A stretch of DNA of 11,188 bases from an uncultured Lentisphaeria bacterium (GCA_905211485.1 CAJMAW010000104.1:1-11188); one strand, 5' to 3'. Positions 1-8,400 are shown, counted from the stretch's first letter. Program-made: numbers and translations. The notes: generated by a model not told the origin, from the sequence alone.

Positions 1-686
1 ACGCCCATGTCCTGCATTTCGGGCACGAAGGGGGCAAGGCACGCGTCCTTCAAGCTCAGCGGGTGAGCGTTTGCCTTGCCGGAAAAACCATAGGGAAGCC
101 GACAGGGCTGGGCGCAGGCGCCGCGGTTGCCGCTGCGCCGCCCGATGACGGCAGACATCTCGCACTGGCCGCTGTAGCACATGCACAGCGCGCCGTGGAC
201 GAACGTTTCGATCTCGATGGGGCTTTTTTGGCAGATTTCGGCGATCTCCCCGCGCGAAAGCTCGCGCGCGAGCACCGCGCGCGTCATGCCGAGCCTTGCC
301 GCTTCCTGAACGCCCGAGAGCGTGTGCAGGCTCATCTGCGTCGAGGCGTGCAGCGGCACGTCGGGAATTATTTTTTGCAGCGTTGCCAGAACGCCCCAAT
401 CCTGCACCAGGATCGCGTCCACGCCGCACTCCGACGCGGTGCGCGCCTCCGCGGCAAGCGCGGGGAGCTCGCGGTCGGTGACGAGCGTGTTGAGCGTCAG
501 ATAGACCTTCACGCCCCGCAAATGGCAATAAGAGACCGCCGCGCGGAATTCCTCGTCAGAGAAGTTCCTCGCGCTGCGGCGCGCGTTGAACGCGCCAAAG
601 CCCATATACACGGCGTCTGCGCCGCTCTGTACGGCGGCAACAAGCGCCTCCTGCCCGCCCGCGGGCGCTAACAGCTCCGTCGTCAA
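1..686 (-). CDS. Peptidase U32 family protein, partial (C-terminal part beyond the window start)
   Basis: 228 complete codons are visible; the rest lies off the left edge. The protein opens with ELLAPAGGQEAL (residues 4-15) and GADAVYMGFGAFNAR, the usual N-terminal pattern of U32 proteins. Residues 160-178 match the U32 signature: E-T-F-V-H-G-A-L-C, then YSGQCEMS. RSGNRGACAQPCRLPYGF follows, with the cysteines typical of the family. The family includes collagenase-like proteases and tRNA/23S rRNA hydroxylation factors (TrhP, RlhA), so the exact role is open. No ATG fits; the frame starts at TTG (684-686), 4 bases after the zapA stop, which implies translational coupling. zapA followed by a U32 gene is an arrangement I associate with Clostridia. 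Codon use is very G+C-rich, unlike the genes after position 1650. Family call is solid; the start is less certain. Confidence 0.88.
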   Translation of the reverse strand, partial: MTTELLAPAGGQEALVAAVQSGADAVYMGFGAFNARRSARNFSDEEFRAAVSYCHLRGVKVYLTLNTLVTDRELPALAAEARTASECGVDAILVQDWGVLATLQKIIPDVPLHASTQMSLHTLSGVQEAARLGMTRAVLARELSRGEIAEICQKSPIEIETFVHGALCMCYSGQCEMSAVIGRRSGNRGACAQPCRLPYGFSGKANAHPLSLKDACLAPFVPEMQDMG

Positions 687-690
687 GGGT

Positions 691-1008
691 TTACTTTTTC
701 TGCTGCTGGAGCTTGAAGATCTCGCGCTTGAGCTCGCTGACCTCATTCTTGGCCTGGCTCGCCTCGTCAAGGTACTGCTTGACCTGACGGCGCAGCGCGT
801 CGCCGGCCTCGCGCTCTTTGAAGAGCTCGTCGGTGATGTTCACGGCGGTCAGCACGGCGGCGTCCGTGCGGCCGACCTTGGCAGCGTCGAGCAGCTCGCT
901 CATTTTGTCGTTGACGTAGGAGCCGACCTTCTGCATATAGGAGGGGGCTTCCTCGGCGACAAAGGTGTATTCCTCGTCGCAGATGGAGATCGTGATGCGG
1001 TTTTCCAT
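691..1008 (-). CDS. zapA: Cell division protein ZapA
   Basis: 105 residues, close to the usual ZapA length of about 85-110. ZapA binds FtsZ at midcell and promotes bundling of the Z-ring. The N-terminal half (MENRITISICDEEYTFVAEE, then a segment with Y24, V28 and the YVNDKM helix at 31-36) is the FtsZ-binding globular domain. Residues about 62-105 are a highly charged heptad-like helix (KEREAGDALRRQVKQYL, SELKREIFKLQQQKK), the expected dimerising coiled coil. The ATG at 1006-1008 is chosen because AAAGGAG lies 10 bases upstream (plus-strand 1019-1025) and homology begins here; the upstream in-frame extension to 1065 has no ribosome-binding site. The gene is followed immediately by the U32 peptidase, as in many Clostridia. 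A minus-strand TATACT (1078-1083) is a possible -10. Confidence 0.88.
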   Translation of the reverse strand: MENRITISICDEEYTFVAEEAPSYMQKVGSYVNDKMSELLDAAKVGRTDAAVLTAVNITDELFKEREAGDALRRQVKQYLDEASQAKNEVSELKREIFKLQQQKK

Positions 1009-1117
1009 GATTTGTGTGCTCCTTTCTATTTCGGCGTTGCACAAAAAAGGGCAAATTCCACCCATATAATCTCTAACAGTATAACACGGGAGTGAAAATG
1101 TGAAAAGGGGGAAGCAA

Positions 1118-1152
1118 AAAATTTCATGTTTACGAACGGGAAAATTTCATGT
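1118..1152 (+). repeat. 12-bp perfect direct repeat upstream of the dnaD-like gene
   Basis: The 12-mer aaaatttcatgt occurs at 1118-1129 and 1141-1152, 23 bp apart start to start, or about two helical turns. The copies bracket the -35 element of the candidate promoter for the rightward gene, so they could be a tandem operator. No regulator is identified. Confidence 0.6.
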
Positions 1153-1157
1153 AGAAT
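1129..1157 (+). promoter_or_regulatory. Candidate sigma70-type promoter for the dnaD-like gene
   Basis: TTTACG (1129-1134) and TAGAAT (1152-1157) are separated by 17 bp, 37 bp before the start codon at 1194. The match to consensus is moderate. A second -10-like TATAAT sits at 1065-1070 but has no -35 at proper spacing. Confidence 0.35.
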
Positions 1158-1193
1158 AATGGAATCGAAAATGGACGAAAGGAGGCGGGGAAC

Positions 1194-1349
1194 ATGGCAG
1201 ACTATGTGCTGCATTTGAGCACCGAGGAGAACATCACGCTCTCATCGGCGACGGTCAAGCGATTGATCGCGGGTGGCAGCGGCGACGCGGCGCTGCTGTA
1301 CCTCGCCATCCTGCATGCGCGCGGCGCGGCGGATTCCGGCAAGCAGTAG
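1194..1349 (+). CDS. DnaD-like replication initiation protein, N-terminal fragment (truncated)
   Basis: The frame begins at ATG 1194 with a strong Shine-Dalgarno sequence (GGAGG at 1181-1185, 8 bases upstream). It gives 51 residues: MADYVLHLSTEENITLSS, then ATVKRLIAGGSGDAALLYLA and ILHARGAADSGK. The L-x(n)-G-D-A-A-L-L-Y-L-x-I-L pattern is what I recognise at the start of Clostridial DnaD-domain proteins, which normally run over 200 residues and act in primosome assembly. Here the frame hits TAG at 1347 just where the sequence character changes, so the 3' part is missing. From about 1335 the same DNA codes, on the other strand, for an unrelated regulator. The fragment is best read as cut by a rearrangement or an assembly join, not as a natural 51-residue protein. 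The DnaD identity rests on a short segment. Confidence 0.55.
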   Translation: MADYVLHLSTEENITLSSATVKRLIAGGSGDAALLYLAILHARGAADSGKQ

Positions 1350-1646
1350 ACCCGAGATCCTGCCCTGATGATGAAGAGGGGCGGCCCATTCCAGAAAACC
1401 GGCATGGCAGATTTTCAGATAACCATCCGGATACTGCCAGTTTTTGTCCCTGGAGTCGCGATTGTCGAAGTTGATGCATTTTTTTTCATATTCGGACTTG
1501 ACCCGTACGCATTGGGGTTCGACATGAATGAATCTCTGCGGAAGCGACAGCGCAAGAAGATTGTCCCACGCATACACCGTCACATGCGTGTTCGACCACT
1601 GTTCAAAGCATTGGATTGCATTTTCTGGAATATTCAGAAGACTCAT
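1242..1646 (-). CDS. PocR-domain AraC/XylS-type regulator, N-terminal part only (truncated at the junction)
   Basis: The start ATG is at 1644-1646, with GGAG 7 bases upstream (plus-strand 1654-1658). Residues 1-104 look like a PocR ligand-binding domain: a VTVYAWDNLLAL segment, C46, C57 with INFDNRD, then a C-H-A-G-F-L-E-W motif (residues 80-87) and a glycine-rich strand ending LLLAG (to about plus-strand 1335). In Lentisphaerota this domain usually precedes a C-terminal AraC helix-turn-helix and senses small ligands or sugars. The last part of the frame (1242 to about 1335, beginning RRAARMQDGEV) is antisense to the dnaD-like fragment and is not native sequence. No DNA-binding domain remains. 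The intact gene probably regulated the divergent oxidoreductase or its own promoter. Domain call is moderate; the truncation is clear. Confidence 0.6.
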   Translation of the reverse strand: MSLLNIPENAIQCFEQWSNTHVTVYAWDNLLALSLPQRFIHVEPQCVRVKSEYEKKCINFDNRDSRDKNWQYPDGYLKICHAGFLEWAAPLHHQGRISGLLLAGIRRAARMQDGEVQQRRVAAATRDQSLDRRR

Positions 1647-1695
1647 GTCAATTCTCCGGGAAAAGAGTGGCGCCGGATATGTCCACCTCTCTTTA

Positions 1696-1725
1696 ATCAT
1701 AGCCCTGAACAGCTGTTTTTGCAAA
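1696..1725 (-). promoter_or_regulatory. Candidate promoter of the PocR-type regulator
   Basis: On the minus strand TTTGCA (plus 1720-1725) and TATGAT (plus 1696-1701) are 18 bp apart, about 50 bp upstream of the regulator ATG. The -35 lies within the spacer of the 8-bp inverted repeat at 1712-1734. Confidence 0.4.
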
Positions 1726-1734
1726 TAAAACAGC
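1712..1734. promoter_or_regulatory. Perfect 8-bp inverted repeat, possible operator
   Basis: gctgtttt (1712-1719) and aaaacagc (1727-1734) form a perfect inverted repeat around a 7-bp A/T-rich spacer. It covers the -35 region of the leftward regulator promoter and lies about 20 bp upstream of the rightward -35, a typical place for a dimeric regulator to control both directions. The binding protein is unknown. Confidence 0.4.
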
Positions 1735-1752
1735 AGATCCGTACCATTTCTT

Positions 1753-1780
1753 TTTTCATTTTTTATGTGTACTGTATAAT
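1753..1780 (+). promoter_or_regulatory. Candidate promoter of the FAD-dependent oxidoreductase gene
   Basis: A consensus TATAAT lies at 1775-1780, with a weak TTTTCA -35 at 1753-1758 (16-bp spacing). The 10-mer tactgtataa around the -10 recurs exactly in the promoter region of the glycoside hydrolase operon (3422-3431). Transcription from here would give a leader of about 80 bases. Confidence 0.45.
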
Positions 1781-1794
1781 AAAGAGATGAAGAA

Positions 1795-1826
1795 CGGCGG
1801 CAGACTCCCATGGAGGGATTCCGCCG
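1795..1826 (+). other. Hairpin in the mRNA leader of the oxidoreductase gene
   Basis: cggcgg (1795-1800) pairs with ccgccg (1821-1826), and inside it tccc (1806-1809) pairs with ggga (1815-1818). The structure lies between the candidate promoter and the start codon, ending about 25 bases before the Shine-Dalgarno sequence. There is no U-run after it, so it is not an evident terminator; it may stabilise the message. Confidence 0.35.
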
Positions 1827-1865
1827 CAGATCGGAACAGTCAGAAACTGCAAAGGTGTTGTGGCA

Positions 1866-3206
1866 ATGGAAAAAGTTCGGCTTCAGATGGACATGGAAAT
1901 TCCGGTGATCGCGGAAGCGGATGTACTGGTTGTGGGCGGCGGCCCGGGAGGACTGGGGGCTTCCGTCATGGCCGCCCGTGCGGGTGCGTCCGTGATTCTG
2001 GCGGAACGCTGCGGAATTCTCGGGGGAATGGCTTCCCAGGGGGAAGTGACTCCTTTCATGGCGAATCATTACACCGTGGAGAAGAAGGAAGGGGAAGAAG
2101 TTTCCACTTATACCCTTGACAAACCAATCTATCCGGAATGGGTGGCGAAGATGGCTTCCTATCTGCCCGGAAACCTGCGCCGGGAATGCGAGGCGGACAC
2201 GGAAGTGGCAAAATGGAGTTCGCGCATCCTTTCCAAGGACATTGCCCCGATGGCGATGGAGGATCTCTGCCTGGAGGCCGGGGTCCGGATCCTGTATCAC
2301 CACAATCTTGCCGGCGTGCATCTGGAGAACGGGAAGATTGCCTGGGTTTATTTCACTTCCAAATCCGGCTTTGTGGCGATCCGTGCGAAAAATTATGTGG
2401 ACTGCACCGGTGACGGCGATCTTGCCGTGATGGCGGGCTGTCCGTTTGAATTCGGCGGACCCAGCGGGAATTGTCAGCCGATGACCCTGTGTTTCAAACT
2501 GGACCATGTTGACCGGAAGAGAGTTCCGAAGAATCTGAGCGAACTGTACAATCAGGCAAAGGCGGCAGGAAAACTGGATTGCCCCAGGGAGAATGTGCTT
2601 TACTTCTCTTATTTCGATGAGGATGTGATTCATTTCAATACAACGCGCGTGATCCGGAAGTCGGGTGTGGACGGTCTGGAGCTTTCGGAGGCGGAGCTGG
2701 AAGGGCATCGTCAGTTCAAGGAATTTTTCCGCTGGCTGCGTTCGGAGGTCCCTGGATTTGAGAATGCGCAGATCCGTTCCATCGCTTCTCACATCGGAGT
2801 CCGTGAAAGCCGCCGGATCCTGGGGCTGCATTATCTCCGGCGGGAGGATTTCCGGAACCGGGCAAAGTTTGCGGATGCCATTGCCCGCTGCAATTATCCG
2901 ATTGACATTCACAATCCGGACGGAACCGGAACCGAACATGAATTCATTCCGTCCAGTGATTATTATGAAATCCCTTACGGCTGCATCATTCCGAGGGGAA
3001 TTTCAAATTTGGCTGTGGGCGGACGTCCCATTTCAGTGGATCATGCGGTTCATGCCAGTTCCCGGGTGATGCCTCCGGCGTGTTCTGTGGGACAGGCCGC
3101 GGGCGTGGCGGCGGCGATGTCTTCGGCGTCCGGGGTTGCGCTTCCGGAACTGGACGGGAAACTTGTCCGGGCCAAACTGGTGGAAATGGGCGCTTTCCTG
3201 AACTGA
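1866..3206 (+). CDS. FAD-dependent oxidoreductase (FAD_oxidored family)
   Basis: 446 residues from ATG 1866, chosen over the in-frame GTG at 1860 because AAAGGTG (1851-1857) is properly spaced only for the ATG. Residues 20-29 carry the dinucleotide-binding loop VLVVGGGPGG (G24, G26, G29), and the acidic residue ending the second strand is E47 (VILAERCG). ILGGMASQGEVTPF follows, then NYVDCTGDGDLAVMAG. The C-terminal block PRGISNLAVGGRPIS, with GQAAGVAAAMS near the end, completes the FAD fold. This architecture is common in Lentisphaerota and Planctomycetota as an uncharacterised oxidoreductase; the substrate cannot be read from sequence, though neighbours suggest sugar-related chemistry. No signal peptide is seen, so it is probably cytoplasmic. 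The gene appears monocistronic: own promoter upstream and a good terminator 36 bases after the stop. Confidence 0.85.
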   Translation: MEKVRLQMDMEIPVIAEADVLVVGGGPGGLGASVMAARAGASVILAERCGILGGMASQGEVTPFMANHYTVEKKEGEEVSTYTLDKPIYPEWVAKMASYLPGNLRRECEADTEVAKWSSRILSKDIAPMAMEDLCLEAGVRILYHHNLAGVHLENGKIAWVYFTSKSGFVAIRAKNYVDCTGDGDLAVMAGCPFEFGGPSGNCQPMTLCFKLDHVDRKRVPKNLSELYNQAKAAGKLDCPRENVLYFSYFDEDVIHFNTTRVIRKSGVDGLELSEAELEGHRQFKEFFRWLRSEVPGFENAQIRSIASHIGVRESRRILGLHYLRREDFRNRAKFADAIARCNYPIDIHNPDGTGTEHEFIPSSDYYEIPYGCIIPRGISNLAVGGRPISVDHAVHASSRVMPPACSVGQAAGVAAAMSSASGVALPELDGKLVRAKLVEMGAFLN

Positions 3207-3242
3207 TCCGGCGAAAGACTGTTTTTTTTGAATCTTTCCGGG

Positions 3243-3279
3243 GAGGGATTCCTGTTTGATCGGGAATCCCTCTTTTTTT
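3243..3279 (+). terminator. Rho-independent terminator after the FAD-dependent oxidoreductase
   Basis: gagggattcc (3243-3252) and ggaatccctc (3263-3272) form a perfect 10-bp stem with a 10-base loop, followed directly by seven T residues (3273-3279). Confidence 0.9.
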
Positions 3280-3402
3280 GCAGAGAGAGGGGGGTGCTGC
3301 TGTTGCTCCGGGCAATATATACAGAGAGGCAGACACAAAAGACTTGAGGTTCTTGTGATTTTTTCAAATGGAATCAGGGGAAAAAAGGAGCTTTTTCCAG
3401 GA

Positions 3403-3432
3403 TTGTAAAGAATGACTTTTTTACTGTATAAA
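3403..3432 (+). promoter_or_regulatory. Candidate promoter of the glycoside hydrolase/lipoprotein operon
   Basis: TTGTAA (3403-3408) and TATAAA (3427-3432) are 18 bp apart, about 97 bp upstream of the hydrolase ATG. The -10 region shares the 10-mer tactgtataa with the promoter at 1770-1779, which supports both calls. Confidence 0.45.
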
Positions 3433-3528
3433 CATACGATTTCAGTTGAAAAGAGAAACGCCGCCCTCCAGAGTACAGGACAATAAGTCCCCGCGACACC
3501 AAAACCTTTTGGAAAGGAAAAACGTGTT

Positions 3529-5460
3529 ATGAGTCACAAAGTGATGCACGCCCTGCCTTTAACGCTTCTGGCGCTGTTTCCGTTCGTGGCCGGCGCCCAG
3601 GTTGAGAAACTCACCCAGGACGATCTGACCAGTTTCCGGCTCCAGCTGCCGGATGCAATTCAATCTGTGCCCTATGCCTTGAAAGTCTATCTTTCAGGTC
3701 TGCAGGGGAAAGATACTCCGGAAGACAGCAAGGCCATTGCCAATGGGGTCCGTGTAGCCAATGACTTGAAAACGCTTTCGAGTCCGCCGTCAACGCTTCT
3801 TCATTACGCGGTTCCGCCTATGAGCGAACTGCAGCGCCTTCCTGACGCATATCCGCTTGACGGGCAGGCCGGCGCCCCTGTCCGGATCATTGCCGCGAAA
3901 GACGAATATGAACCCGGCTCCTTTGTCCTCTACCCGTTTTCCAATCTGGGGAAGGTGACGCTGACTCTTTCTCCCTTCAAGAATGCGGAAGGGAAGGTTT
4001 TCCCTGCTGGGAATCTGGACCTGAAAGTCATCAAAGTCTGGTATCAGAACGGCAACGGCTGGTACAGCTATTTCGGAGACACCGGACTCAAGCTGACTCC
4101 CGAACTTCTTCTGAACGATGAAGACCTCATCCGCGTCGATACTGATGAAAAAGCGAATTATGCGCGCGAAAAGAACGGGAATTCCGTGAAATACCGCTGG
4201 ATCACCCCGTATCTGGAACTGGATTCGCGCTATGATGAACATTACCGCCGCTATGGGATCTTCAGCCCGATGAAGAAATCCTTTGCGGATGCGGACACTC
4301 TTCAGCCGGTCACGCTGAATGCCGGGGAATTCAAGCAGTTTTTCCTGACCGCGCACGTGCCGGCGGATGCCGTTCCGGGGACCTATCAGGGAGAAGTTGT
4401 TTTGAGTCAGGGGAAACGTGAAATCGGGAAGATCCCCGTTATCCTGAAAGTTCTTCCGTTCACTCTTCCTTCGCCCAAGTCCTATTTTGACCTTGAAAAA
4501 GATTACCTGACCGCTTCCTACAGCTATATCAGTTTCGACCTGATCATGGCTGAAAACGGCGGAGACCGTGAACTTGCCGAAAAACAGTATCTCGAAGTCA
4601 TGAAGAATCAAAAGGCGCACAACCAGCTGATCCACTGGCTCCGCGGCGATATCGGCCCCGAATTGAAACTGCAGATCGATCTTCTGAAACAGGCGGGAAT
4701 GATGACCGATCCCCTGCTGGGCAGCGGAGTTCGGGATGGAAACGTCTACGAACTGGAAAACGGTGCGATTGTACGGCGTGACTGGTTTAAGAAGAATGCC
4801 GGGCACAACAATGTCTTCCTGGGCTTTGGAGACGAACCGGGAGCCGGATGGCTCATGAACGCCCGTCCTGTTTTTGAGGCCTATCAGAAGGAAGGATTCA
4901 AATTCATCATTGCGGGCGGGGACGCCGTTTTCTACAAAACCGGGTATGTCTACGATTTTCATAATGTCGCCAAATTCCCGGAGGACGATTCCTCCACCAA
5001 GCTCTGGAATCAGGTCAATCATGCGTGGGTTGCCTGGTATGCCACTCACCATGTGGGGCCTGAAAATCCTGCGTTCAACCGCCGTCAGTACGGGATGGCG
5101 CCATATCTTTCCAATTACAGCGCAACGTGCAACTACGCGCATCATTTCGGGCCTTACAATGACCGTTCCACGACATACAAGCCGATGGTTCTGGCCTACG
5201 GTCAGTACAACGGCGTGATCGACACCCTCGCATGGGAAGGATATCGTGAAGGAATTGACGACATCCGTTACGCGACGCTGCTCAAACAGCTTGCCTTGAA
5301 GGCTGCGGAATCCAGTTCTGTCAATGTCCGTTATGCGGGGCGCAAGGCTCTCCAGTTCTTTGCCAGTCTGGATCCGGCCTCTTCCGATCTGAATGCCACT
5401 CGCCTGGAAATGATTGACCAGATCCTCAATCTGCAGGACATTCTTGAAAAAAACAAATGA
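3529..5460 (+). CDS. Secreted GH123-like / DUF4091-domain glycoside hydrolase
   Basis: 643 residues. The start is supported by AAAGGA (3513-3518) 10 bases upstream. Residues 1-23 form a classical signal peptide: basic start, hydrophobic LTLLALFPFV, and AGA before Q24. Residues about 115-310 are a beta-rich N-terminal domain (opening VRIIAAKDEYEPGSFVLYPF and closing near GEVVLSQGKREIGKIPVILKV), as in GH123/DUF4091 proteins. The catalytic barrel follows; GFGDEPGAGW (432-441) contains the adjacent Asp435-Glu436 pair expected for substrate-assisted hexosaminidase chemistry of GH123. AWEGYREGIDDIRYATLL (568-585) is the typical DUF4091 C-terminal motif. GH123 members cleave N-acetylgalactosamine from glycans; this substrate is an inference here, because the wider family is very divergent. 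It acts in the periplasm or outside the cell. The next gene begins 22 bases later, almost certainly co-transcribed. Confidence 0.8.
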   Translation: MSHKVMHALPLTLLALFPFVAGAQVEKLTQDDLTSFRLQLPDAIQSVPYALKVYLSGLQGKDTPEDSKAIANGVRVANDLKTLSSPPSTLLHYAVPPMSELQRLPDAYPLDGQAGAPVRIIAAKDEYEPGSFVLYPFSNLGKVTLTLSPFKNAEGKVFPAGNLDLKVIKVWYQNGNGWYSYFGDTGLKLTPELLLNDEDLIRVDTDEKANYAREKNGNSVKYRWITPYLELDSRYDEHYRRYGIFSPMKKSFADADTLQPVTLNAGEFKQFFLTAHVPADAVPGTYQGEVVLSQGKREIGKIPVILKVLPFTLPSPKSYFDLEKDYLTASYSYISFDLIMAENGGDRELAEKQYLEVMKNQKAHNQLIHWLRGDIGPELKLQIDLLKQAGMMTDPLLGSGVRDGNVYELENGAIVRRDWFKKNAGHNNVFLGFGDEPGAGWLMNARPVFEAYQKEGFKFIIAGGDAVFYKTGYVYDFHNVAKFPEDDSSTKLWNQVNHAWVAWYATHHVGPENPAFNRRQYGMAPYLSNYSATCNYAHHFGPYNDRSTTYKPMVLAYGQYNGVIDTLAWEGYREGIDDIRYATLLKQLALKAAESSSVNVRYAGRKALQFFASLDPASSDLNATRLEMIDQILNLQDILEKNK

Positions 5461-5482
5461 GACAGAGGAGTATGACTCTATC

Positions 5483-8400
5483 ATGAATAAAAACACCGCT
5501 TATATTCTTTCTGCTGCTCTGGCACTTTCTGTGTGCGGATGCAGCACACAGAGCAGTTCGGAGTCTTCCGCCGGGACAGCTCCTTCGGGAATGATCTCCG
5601 CGGCATCCTCCGGCAGTGTGGATTTTTCCAGTGCATCCTTTTCGTTTTCCACTCTTTCTGAAGTGCCTTCTCCCGTTCCTCAGCAGGCTGTTCAGCTGAC
5701 TCCGGAGCAGCAGAAGGCGCAGAAAGCGTTCAATGATAAACTTGCCGCGGCGCGGCAGGAGGTCAACCGCGGCAAATATGCGGAAGGGGAGAAAATTTTG
5801 AAAGAGCTGGAAGGGGATTCCTCCGTCTCCGCGGCGCTTCGTCTTCAGGCGACGCAGGAGAGAGTGAACGCCCTTTCCCGTCAGAACAAAATTGCAGAGG
5901 CACTGAAACTCAATCAGAAGATTCTGGAAAGCAAGGATCTTTCTCCGGACCGACTCTTTTCCGTTCTGGATGTGAAACGGGGTCTTCAGGTGCGTGCCGA
6001 CCAATATGAGGACGCCGTCCTTACCGGTTTCGAGATTCTTTCCCGCTGTGCTCTGACCCCCTCCCAGGTGAAAACCCAGCAGAACGCCATCATTCACAAT
6101 CTTGCCCGAGCCAAACATTTTGATGCGGCCATTTCCCTGATCCGTGAACAGATGGCCGATCCGAACTGCACACCGGAAGAAAAGGTGACACTCTACGGAA
6201 ACATCATCGGACATTATCAGACTGCGGGCAGTCTGGACAAAGCCTATGCCGTGACGCAGGAAGTGCTCACCACCCCCGGTTTCACAGGCGACGCAAAAGC
6301 GAACATGCTCCTCCGTTCTGCGGACATCCTGATGCGCATGAAGCCGCCGAAACGCGCCGATGCCGACCGCATTGCTTTGCAGATCACCGAGGATGACGCC
6401 TATTCCAATTCGGCTCGGATCCGGGCCTTGACTTCCATGGCGAATCGGGTGCTTTCCGACAGAAAAGCCGTGACGGAGCCTGTGATCTCAGCCGCTGAGA
6501 AACTTCTTGGATCCGCCAGTCTTTCGGATCTGGAAAAAGCCCGTCTTCTGGAACAGATTTCCAAAGTGGCGAAAAAAGACAACGCCTCCGGCGGGAAAAT
6601 GCTGGAAAGCGCACAGGCGATTCTGGCTCTTCCTTCTCCGGACGGAGCTTCCTCCTCCGCGAATTCCGAGATGAACAGGATCAAAATTGCTGCTTCCTGG
6701 ACAATTGCAGAACACCAGGCCTTGAACGGGAAAATGGATGAGGCCATGAAAACGGTCCGCCTTCCTCTTCAGCTGAAGAATCTGTCCACGGAGAATGTCA
6801 TATCGCTTCAGAGCAACATAGCGCGTCTTTATCAGTGGCAGCGCAAACAGCCTGAAGCCATACAGGCATATCGCGACATATTGAAGACGGATTCTTCTCC
6901 CTCCACCAAGGCCCGTGTGAACGAACTTATTGCGAAGCTCCTTCTTTATTTCAATGATGTGGAGGGAGCAGCCAAAGTCTATCGCGAAGGCGGAGACCGG
7001 ATTGCCGAGGCCAATGTGTATCAAAAGAACGGAGAACCGGAGAAAGCCCGCGAGACAGCGCGTAAAATTCTGGAGGACGAAAAACAGTCCATCAAGGATC
7101 GTCGCCTGGCCTATGAGTTTTTCATTTCTCCGGATGCCGAATCCAGGAAGCTGATGGAAAAGTATCTGAATTTCTGGAAATCCTCGAATCCGAACGGATA
7201 TGTTTTCTTCAATCAGCTGCGAACGGCCATGCAGTATGCGGATTATGACTTTGCGCTTCGCTGTGCGGAAATCCTCAGTGATCTGGATTCACACAAGAAG
7301 AATTTCTTTACGCATCTGTATCGTGTGAACGCCCTTGCGGGGCTTGGCAGACTTGCCGAAGCGGCGAAAGTTGCGGAAGAAGCCTCGTTGAATCCGCTGT
7401 TTACGGCATCCGAACGCTATCGTCTTGCCTTGAGCGCGGCCGCGCTTTCGACGCCGGAACGTTCCGGAGAGCTTCAGAAAGCCTTTGAAAAGGTGAATGC
7501 GAAATTCCCGGACCGCGCCGGACTTTCCAACAAGGAAATCAGCGATGCCATCATCAAGGCTGGGCGCACGGCGATGATTGCGAATAAGCCTGTGGTGGCG
7601 AAAGATATATACAAGGTGTATGAATCTCTGTACGTTCCTCAGGAGAAGAAAGTCTATGATGTGGGCTACAGCGAGACACCTGTCTCCGGGATTGTGGCGT
7701 GGGAAGCACTGAAGAATCAGCCTGAAAAACAGCTGATGGACCGCAGTTACGGCGGAAACATGGATTTTCTGGTGACGGATGTCTCCACCGGCAACCGCGG
7801 CGGCGGCATTGGAAGCGCAGCTGAGGCGGAAAAGGCGAAGAAACGCTACACTGAGTTTTCCGCTCTTGCTGATGTGAACGGCGTTCATTTTCTTTTCCAC
7901 GCCTACGACGACCGTGCAAAGGAAGTGGAGGCCCGTCTTCTGGGTGCCGGATCCTATGAGATCTATCTTGCGCCCGGGACGAATCAGCCTTATTTCTGTA
8001 TTCTTCCGAATCTTCAGACCGGCGATTCCGGCCTCTGGCAGACCACCTACAACAACGAGCATCATCGCAGACCGAAGCTGACGGACGGCTCCTTCCGGAC
8101 AGAGCACGTCTTCACGCCCGACGGATATAAAACCTATTTCTTCTTCGACTGGGATCTTTTCTATGACAAGATCCCGGACAAGGGCGATCTCTGGGATTTT
8201 GAAAACATCCAGTGGGGCAGAGACGGCGGATTCTCCTGGAACGGAACCAAAACCATTCATGGCCGTTCCACCTGGGGAAATCTTGCCTTTGATCTGACTG
8301 AGGCGCAGAAGAACGCCATCAGGCGGAAGATCATCTTCAAGGCTCTCTCCGATTATAAATCGGAAAAGGTGACCAGTGGCCGGAAGGCGGGAATCATTGA

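Larger units (their letters stand above)
3207..3528. other. Intergenic region of 322 bases: terminator, then promoter and leader of the next operon
   Basis: After the terminator at 3243-3279 no credible reading frame is present. The rest holds A- and T-rich tracts, a candidate promoter near 3403-3432, and a leader of about 90 bases. Just before the hydrolase start, ccttt (3505-3509) can pair with aaagg (3513-3517), partly covering the ribosome-binding site. Confidence 0.6.

Noticed and set aside
63..671. Long plus-strand open frame
   Set aside because: It is antisense to the U32 peptidase, whose family signature is unmistakable on the minus strand; an effect of G+C-rich codons.
1650..2939. 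Minus-strand open frame continuing upstream of the PocR-type regulator start
   Set aside because: This is antisense to the FAD-dependent oxidoreductase; only the part from 1646 down has protein-like motifs and a ribosome-binding site.
3790..5496. 568-residue minus-strand open frame
   Set aside because: Antisense of the glycoside hydrolase, which has a signal peptide, catalytic pair and ribosome-binding site on the plus strand.
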